Positions 59,276-64,000 of a stretch of 64,000 nt of DNA are shown here, piece by piece. Made by a program: the position numbers and the translations under genes. The notes under the pieces are model-generated. The model saw only the letters and a program-made list of their open reading frames with translations, was not told the DNA's origin and did not search any database. Each line of letters begins with the position of its first letter. The stretch's first letter is position 1. Origin of the DNA: Colwellia sp. (lineage in GTDB: Bacteria > Pseudomonadota > Gammaproteobacteria > Enterobacterales > Alteromonadaceae); contig JABSOZ010000017.1 in the NCBI GenBank assembly GCA_013215295.1, forward strand, positions 62,001 through 126,000, written 5' to 3'.

Positions 59276-60661
59276 TTATGGATTCAACGCGGCCTTGATA
59301 TCAGCTAAATTCACCAACTTCACATCAACTTTTAAGTAAACAACAGACTCTTCTTGCACCAGTATGGCTTCAAGAACACCGGGTAGTTCAATGAGTTGCT
59401 CAGCTACTTCATTAGCTTTCTCTTCACAATCGATATTTGTCGAAAATGTATAACTCTTCGATTTTTTAAGTGGTTTCATACTTATTGCGCCGAGGAACCA
59501 GAGTAATGTCACTAATGACATGACAAGGAATATTGCTTGTTCACCAAATTGACTGGCAATCGCTCCACCGAGTATGCCCCCCATGAAAGCGCCTAAAAAC
59601 TGACTGCTAGAGTATATGCCCATTACGCTACCTTTTACGCCAGCAGGAGCAATACGAGATAAAATTGATGGCATCGTTGCTTCTAAGTAATTAAATGCCG
59701 TAAAAAACATAACGACTAATAACACTAACGTCCAAAAACCAAGGGGTAGATACCACAGTAATAATAATGACGCAGCAAGTAATAAGATTGCGGCAGAGAA
59801 CATCTGCTTTTCTTTTTGTTTTTTAATGGCCATGATCATAAATGGCACCATAAGAAAAAATGAACCTAGCAATGCAGGTAAATACAGTTGCCAATGCTGT
59901 TCTAACGCTAAACCACTAGCAACAAACTGTTTAGGCAAAGTAATAAAGCAAGCCGTTAACGCCATATGAAGGATAAAAACGCCCCAGTTTAAGCGAGATA
60001 ATTCTGGGTGACGAATAAGTTTACTGAGCTGTTCTGGCAAAGCGACACTGTCGCCTTTAGGGGCTTTGTTCACTGAGTTTGGCACCATAAACTGGATCAT
60101 CACCATTGCAAAAACAGTCAATATTGCAGTAAACCAAAATAAACCACTTAAACCAAATGCTTCGGCAACAATAGGTCCAAAAACCATAGCTAAAGTGAAC
60201 GACAGACCAATAAACATACCTATGGTAGCCATCACTTTCGGCCGCTGTTCTTCACGACTTAAGTCAGCAGCCAATGCTAATACCGCACTAGCGATAGCAC
60301 CCGTACCTTGTAATGCACGACCAAACACAACGCCATAAATAGTGTCAGACATTGCAGCAACAACACTGCCGAAAAAGAAAATAACCAAACCAAATAAAAT
60401 AATGGGTTTTCTGCCATATTTATCTGACAATATTCCCATAGGAATTTGCAGCATTGCTTGCGTTAATCCGTAAGCACCAATCGCTAAGCCTATCCAAATA
60501 GGGCTGAAACCGATCAGTTGTTCTCCGTAAATAGCAAAAATGGGCAAAATCATAAAAAGCCCAAGCATCCGTAAACCAAAAACGGCGGCTAAGGAAAATG
60601 CAGCTTTCTTCTCAATACTATTTAAACCTGTGGTACTCATGGAATTCTCTAAACGTGTCAT
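59276..60661 (-). CDS. yajR: MFS transporter with C-terminal YAM domain (YajR)
   Basis: The 461-residue major facilitator protein has twelve hydrophobic helices, motif A in GILSDKYGRKPII after helix 2, and a soluble C-terminal ferredoxin-like domain (about 395-460; EEKANEVAEQLIELPGVLEA) like the YAM domain of E. coli YajR (454 residues). Drug/proton antiport is proposed for the family; the natural substrate is unknown. It is divergent from uvrA; the pairing of this transporter with uvrA is common in related bacteria. Confidence 0.88.
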   Translation of the reverse strand: MTRLENSMSTTGLNSIEKKAAFSLAAVFGLRMLGLFMILPIFAIYGEQLIGFSPIWIGLAIGAYGLTQAMLQIPMGILSDKYGRKPIILFGLVIFFFGSVVAAMSDTIYGVVFGRALQGTGAIASAVLALAADLSREEQRPKVMATIGMFIGLSFTLAMVFGPIVAEAFGLSGLFWFTAILTVFAMVMIQFMVPNSVNKAPKGDSVALPEQLSKLIRHPELSRLNWGVFILHMALTACFITLPKQFVASGLALEQHWQLYLPALLGSFFLMVPFMIMAIKKQKEKQMFSAAILLLAASLLLLWYLPLGFWTLVLLVVMFFTAFNYLEATMPSILSRIAPAGVKGSVMGIYSSSQFLGAFMGGILGGAIASQFGEQAIFLVMSLVTLLWFLGAISMKPLKKSKSYTFSTNIDCEEKANEVAEQLIELPGVLEAILVQEESVVYLKVDVKLVNLADIKAALNP

Positions 60662-60840
60662 AAAAAAGCAAAAATCGGCGTTATAGTATCACGACAAACA
60701 CCTGAACAAAAACAGAGATTAATACTGATTATTTTCGAGTAATCATGCAATAATATGCGGTTCAAACTTTACTCGGAATTGCTATACCTAGTCTATTAAG
60801 TTTGTTCCCATTCAGAATAACCTCATTAGAGTTGGTATAT

Positions 60841-63672
60841 ATGAAATATATAGAAGTACGTGGCGCAAGAACACATAACCTGAAAAATATCAGCTTAGAT
60901 ATTCCTAGAGAAAAATTAGTCGTTATTACAGGGCTTTCTGGTTCAGGTAAATCTTCATTAGCATTTGATACCTTATACGCCGAAGGACAACGTCGCTATG
61001 TAGAATCATTGTCAGCTTATGCGCGTCAGTTTTTGTCATTAATGGAAAAACCTGATGTAGATCATATAGAAGGATTATCACCAGCTATTTCTATTGAACA
61101 AAAATCTACTTCTCACAATCCCCGTTCTACTGTCGGTACGATCACCGAAATTTATGATTATTTAAGATTACTTTATGCTCGTGTTGGCGAACCGCGTTGT
61201 CCGACACATCACCAACCTTTAGCGGCACAAACAAATTCACAAATGGTTGATAAGGTTCTAGCACTTGAAGAAGGCACTAAAGTCATGGTGCTTGCACCTG
61301 TGCTACAAGGCCGAAAAGGTGAACATGTAAAATTACTCGATAATCTTGCCGCACAAGGTTACATTCGCGCGCGAATAGACGGTGAAGTTTGCGACTTATC
61401 TGATCCACCAACATTAGCGCTTCATAAAAAACATACCATTGAAGTGGTTGTTGACCGTTTAAAAGTGCGTGATGATATTCAACTTCGCTTATCTGAATCA
61501 TTTGAAACTGCTCTAGGGTTAACTGCAGGTACTGCTAAAGTTGCCTTTATGGACGAGCCAGACCGTGAGGAGTTAGTTTTTTCAGCAAACTTTGCTTGTT
61601 CACAATGTGGCTACAGTATGCAAGAACTTGAGCCTCGCCTCTTTTCATTCAACAATCCTGCAGGTGCATGTAAAACCTGTGACGGATTGGGTAATCAGCA
61701 GTTTTTTGATGCTGCTCGTGTTATCACTAACCCTGAACTCAGTTTATCGGGTGGCGCGATCCGCGGCTGGGACAAACGTAACTTTTATTATTTCCAAATG
61801 CTGCAAGCATTATCAGGCCACTACGAGTTCGACCTCGAAAAACCCTTTAATAAATTATCAGAAAGTCACCAAGCGTTAATACTTCGTGGCAGTGGTAAAC
61901 AAGAAATTGAATTCAAATATATGAACGACCGTGGTGATGTGGTTATTCGTAAACACCCATTCGAAGGCATTCTCAATAATATGGAACGTCGCTTTCGTGA
62001 AACAGAATCGAATTCCGTACGTGACGAGTTATCAAAATATTTGAATAGCCAGCATTGCCCTGATTGTAATGGCAGTCGTTTGCGCCTTGAGGCACGCAAT
62101 GTTTTTATTGCCGATACTCCTCTTACGCATATTTCAGAGCTGTCTATTTCAGACGCGTTAGACTTTTTTGAAAACTTGGATTTATCGGGTCAAAAAGCAC
62201 AGATTGCAGAAAAAATTCTTAAAGAGGTTTGTGAGCGTTTAGGCTTCTTGGTAAACGTGGGATTGAATTACCTTAATTTATCGCGCGCTTCAGGAACTTT
62301 ATCAGGCGGTGAAGCTCAGCGTATACGTTTAGCAAGCCAAATAGGCGCAGGTTTAGTCGGGGTTATGTACGTTTTAGATGAACCTTCTATTGGTTTACAT
62401 CAACGCGATAACGAACGTTTATTAAAAACCCTGATCCATTTGCGTGACTTAGGTAATACAGTGATTGTCGTTGAACATGATGAAGACGCTATTCGCGCCG
62501 CTGACTATGTAATAGATATTGGTCCTGGCGCAGGTGTTCATGGTGGTGAAATAATTGCTCAAGGTGACGTGAATGATATTTTAGCCTGTGAAGACTCACT
62601 CACGGGTAAATACCTTTCAGGACGAGAATGCATTGAAATACCTAAAGTGCGCGTTCCTTTTGATAAAAAAAATGTTGTGCAACTTAAAGGCGCAACAGGT
62701 AACAATTTAAAAAATGTCGACTTAACGATTCCTAATGGTTTAATGACATGTGTTACTGGCGTTTCTGGCTCGGGGAAATCAACACTGATTAACGATACCT
62801 TATATAAGCTTGCTCATATTGCCTTAAATGGCGCAACCATCGACGAGCCAGCCCCCTATAAAGAAATTATTGGTTTAGATTTACTCGACAAAGTTATCGA
62901 TATTGACCAAGGACCAATAGGTAGAACGCCACGCTCTAATCCGGCAACTTATACTGGAATATTTACTGCCATTCGTGAAATTTTTTCCGCAACGCAAGAG
63001 TCTCGCTCTCGTGGTTATAAACCTGGCCGCTTTAGCTTTAATGTAAAAGGTGGACGCTGTGAAGCTTGTCAGGGTGACGGGTTGATCAAAGTAGAAATGC
63101 ACTTTTTACCCGACGTTTACGTGCCTTGTGATGTGTGTAAGTCGAAACGTTATAACCGTGAAACGTTAGAAGTTAAATACAAAGGCAAGAGCATTCATGA
63201 AGTGCTTGATATGACTATTGAAGACGCTTTAACGTTTTTCTCGCCTATTCCTGCGATAAATCGTAAATTACAAACCTTAATGGATGTTGGTTTAAGTTAT
63301 ATAAAATTAGGCCAATCAGCTACTACTCTTTCTGGCGGTGAAGCTCAGCGTGTTAAATTGTCTAAAGAATTATCAAAACGTGATACGGGTAAAACGCTTT
63401 ATATTCTAGATGAACCCACTACCGGTTTACATTTCCATGATATAAAACAGCTATTACAGGTTATTCATCGCTTACGTGATCATGGCAATACTGTCGTGGT
63501 TATTGAACATAACTTAGATGTAATAAAAACGGCTGATTGGATTATTGACCTTGGCCCTGAAGGTGGTGCTGGTGGCGGTGAAATACTCGTTGCAGGCACA
63601 CCAGAACAAGTTGCAAAACATAAAACATCACATACTGCGCACTTTTTAAAGCCGTTACTTGCAAAAGGTTAA
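60841..63672 (+). CDS. uvrA: Excinuclease ABC subunit A
   Basis: DNA-damage recognition ATPase of nucleotide excision repair. The ATG at 60841 ([16 protein letters not shown]) gives 943 residues, the normal UvrA length, and is preferred over the frame opening at 60802. Two ABC domains are visible: Walker [17 protein letters not shown] (about 32-47) and [13 protein letters not shown] (about 640-652), signatures [12 protein letters not shown] and [12 protein letters not shown], and zinc-binding Cys pairs ([34 protein letters not shown]). No clear LexA box lies upstream. Confidence 0.97.
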   Translation: MKYIEVRGARTHNLKNISLDIPREKLVVITGLSGSGKSSLAFDTLYAEGQRRYVESLSAYARQFLSLMEKPDVDHIEGLSPAISIEQKSTSHNPRSTVGTITEIYDYLRLLYARVGEPRCPTHHQPLAAQTNSQMVDKVLALEEGTKVMVLAPVLQGRKGEHVKLLDNLAAQGYIRARIDGEVCDLSDPPTLALHKKHTIEVVVDRLKVRDDIQLRLSESFETALGLTAGTAKVAFMDEPDREELVFSANFACSQCGYSMQELEPRLFSFNNPAGACKTCDGLGNQQFFDAARVITNPELSLSGGAIRGWDKRNFYYFQMLQALSGHYEFDLEKPFNKLSESHQALILRGSGKQEIEFKYMNDRGDVVIRKHPFEGILNNMERRFRETESNSVRDELSKYLNSQHCPDCNGSRLRLEARNVFIADTPLTHISELSISDALDFFENLDLSGQKAQIAEKILKEVCERLGFLVNVGLNYLNLSRASGTLSGGEAQRIRLASQIGAGLVGVMYVLDEPSIGLHQRDNERLLKTLIHLRDLGNTVIVVEHDEDAIRAADYVIDIGPGAGVHGGEIIAQGDVNDILACEDSLTGKYLSGRECIEIPKVRVPFDKKNVVQLKGATGNNLKNVDLTIPNGLMTCVTGVSGSGKSTLINDTLYKLAHIALNGATIDEPAPYKEIIGLDLLDKVIDIDQGPIGRTPRSNPATYTGIFTAIREIFSATQESRSRGYKPGRFSFNVKGGRCEACQGDGLIKVEMHFLPDVYVPCDVCKSKRYNRETLEVKYKGKSIHEVLDMTIEDALTFFSPIPAINRKLQTLMDVGLSYIKLGQSATTLSGGEAQRVKLSKELSKRDTGKTLYILDEPTTGLHFHDIKQLLQVIHRLRDHGNTVVVIEHNLDVIKTADWIIDLGPEGGAGGGEILVAGTPEQVAKHKTSHTAHFLKPLLAKG

Positions 63673-63714
63673 CTATACAATAAACAAAAAATAGAAATAA
63701 ATATTAACAAACAA

Positions 63715-63757
63715 AAAAGGCGCGCATATTAAATTGATTTGGTATGCGCGCCTTTTG
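63715..63757 (+). terminator. uvrA terminator
   Basis: AAAAGGCGCGCATA (63715-63728) pairs with TATGCGCGCCTTTT (63743-63756), a 14-bp stem with T-runs on both strands, 43 bases after the uvrA stop. Confidence 0.92.
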
Positions 63758-63804
63758 TCGTTAGTATAGAAATACTGACTATAGAAACTACAGATAAGCA
63801 TTAA

Positions 63805-64000
63805 ATGACTGAACAACAAACAAAACCTTCATGGCAAAACCTTTTTATTTATCTACTCGCTTTTTCAAGTGGCTTTTGCATTATGGGCATTGAGCTTTTG
63901 GGCGGCAGAATTCTAGCCCCATTTTTTGGCAGTAGTGTTCATATTTGGGGCAGTATCATTACCGTATTTATGTTGAGCTTATCCTTTGGCTATCTTGCTG
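63805..64000 (+). CDS. Spermidine synthase-like membrane protein (5' part only)
   Basis: An ATG at 63805 opens a frame running off the window (65 codons). After a short polar start, two hydrophobic segments contain GFCIMGIELLGGRILAPFFG and HIWGSIITVFMLSLSFGY, the characteristic start of fused MFS/spermidine-synthase-like proteins. Whether a full aminopropyltransferase domain follows cannot be seen here. Confidence 0.75.
   Translation, partial: MTEQQTKPSWQNLFIYLLAFSSGFCIMGIELLGGRILAPFFGSSVHIWGSIITVFMLSLSFGYLA

Noticed and set aside
60662..60840. LexA (SOS) box upstream of uvrA
   Set aside because: Only half-matches such as TACTG followed by AGTA at the wrong spacing are present; no CTGT-N8-ACAG site was found.
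60802..60840. Upstream start for uvrA
   Set aside because: UvrA proteins begin at the [13 protein letters not shown] start, which is the ATG at 60841.

Overview
The window looks like chromosomal DNA of a marine gammaproteobacterium of the Alteromonadales, close to the Colwellia/Thalassotalea group. This rests on the AT-rich sequence, the pilMNOPQ-mrcA and murB-birA-(coa)-tRNA-tuf gene orders, a bipolar argE/argCBFGH(A) cluster with an ArgH-acetyltransferase fusion, and a long FabY-type ketosynthase. No rRNA, prophage, insertion sequence or CRISPR array was seen. Both ends cut genes: pilQ on the left and a spermidine-synthase-like membrane protein on the right.

Layout. 1-7.3 kb: type IV pilus assembly operon pilMNOPQ (minus strand), divergent from the cell-wall synthase mrcA. 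7.8-11.8 kb: pckA, then a 51-bp hairpin repeat array, then the envZ/ompR two-component pair. 11.9-16.9 kb: a 138-bp tandem array built from the end of tuf and its terminator, then tuf, four tRNAs (Thr, Gly, Tyr, Thr), coaX, birA and murB. 17-21 kb: a three-gene exopolysaccharide export operon (barrel, Wza-like, Wzc-like). 21.2-30 kb: arginine biosynthesis, argCBFGH(A)-argA facing argE, followed by a second hairpin-repeat region. 30.3-34.6 kb: fabY, a GlxA-like regulator and a FabH-family synthase. 34.6-38.3 kb: a loose region with a modular serine-hydrolase lipoprotein, a decayed outer-membrane gene and a small barrel protein. 38.4-46 kb: dUTPase, DUF2726, DUF3313, mtnN-cbiB-like-TRIC operon, RraB-like and small envelope proteins. 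46.2-50.6 kb: tyrS divergent from an M23 endopeptidase, anmK and a small basic-acidic protein. 50.9-64 kb: ssb, a thioesterase, a 2OG-Fe(II) oxygenase, pssA, a chemoreceptor, fadH, a GreA/B-like protein, yajR, uvrA.

Most genes are ordinary housekeeping genes. The most interesting signals are non-coding. After the pckA terminator, and between argE and fabY, there are arrays of short hairpins whose loops carry GGA (mostly CAGGATG or CATGGATG) while the stem arms differ but stay complementary. This is the signature expected of CsrA/RsmA-binding RNAs. Separately, the tuf 3' end and terminator have been duplicated into a near-perfect 138-bp tandem array standing between tuf and ompR, at the point where the usual gene order (secE-nusG after tuf) breaks.

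All calls come from reading the sequence and the translated frames. No database search or folding program was run.
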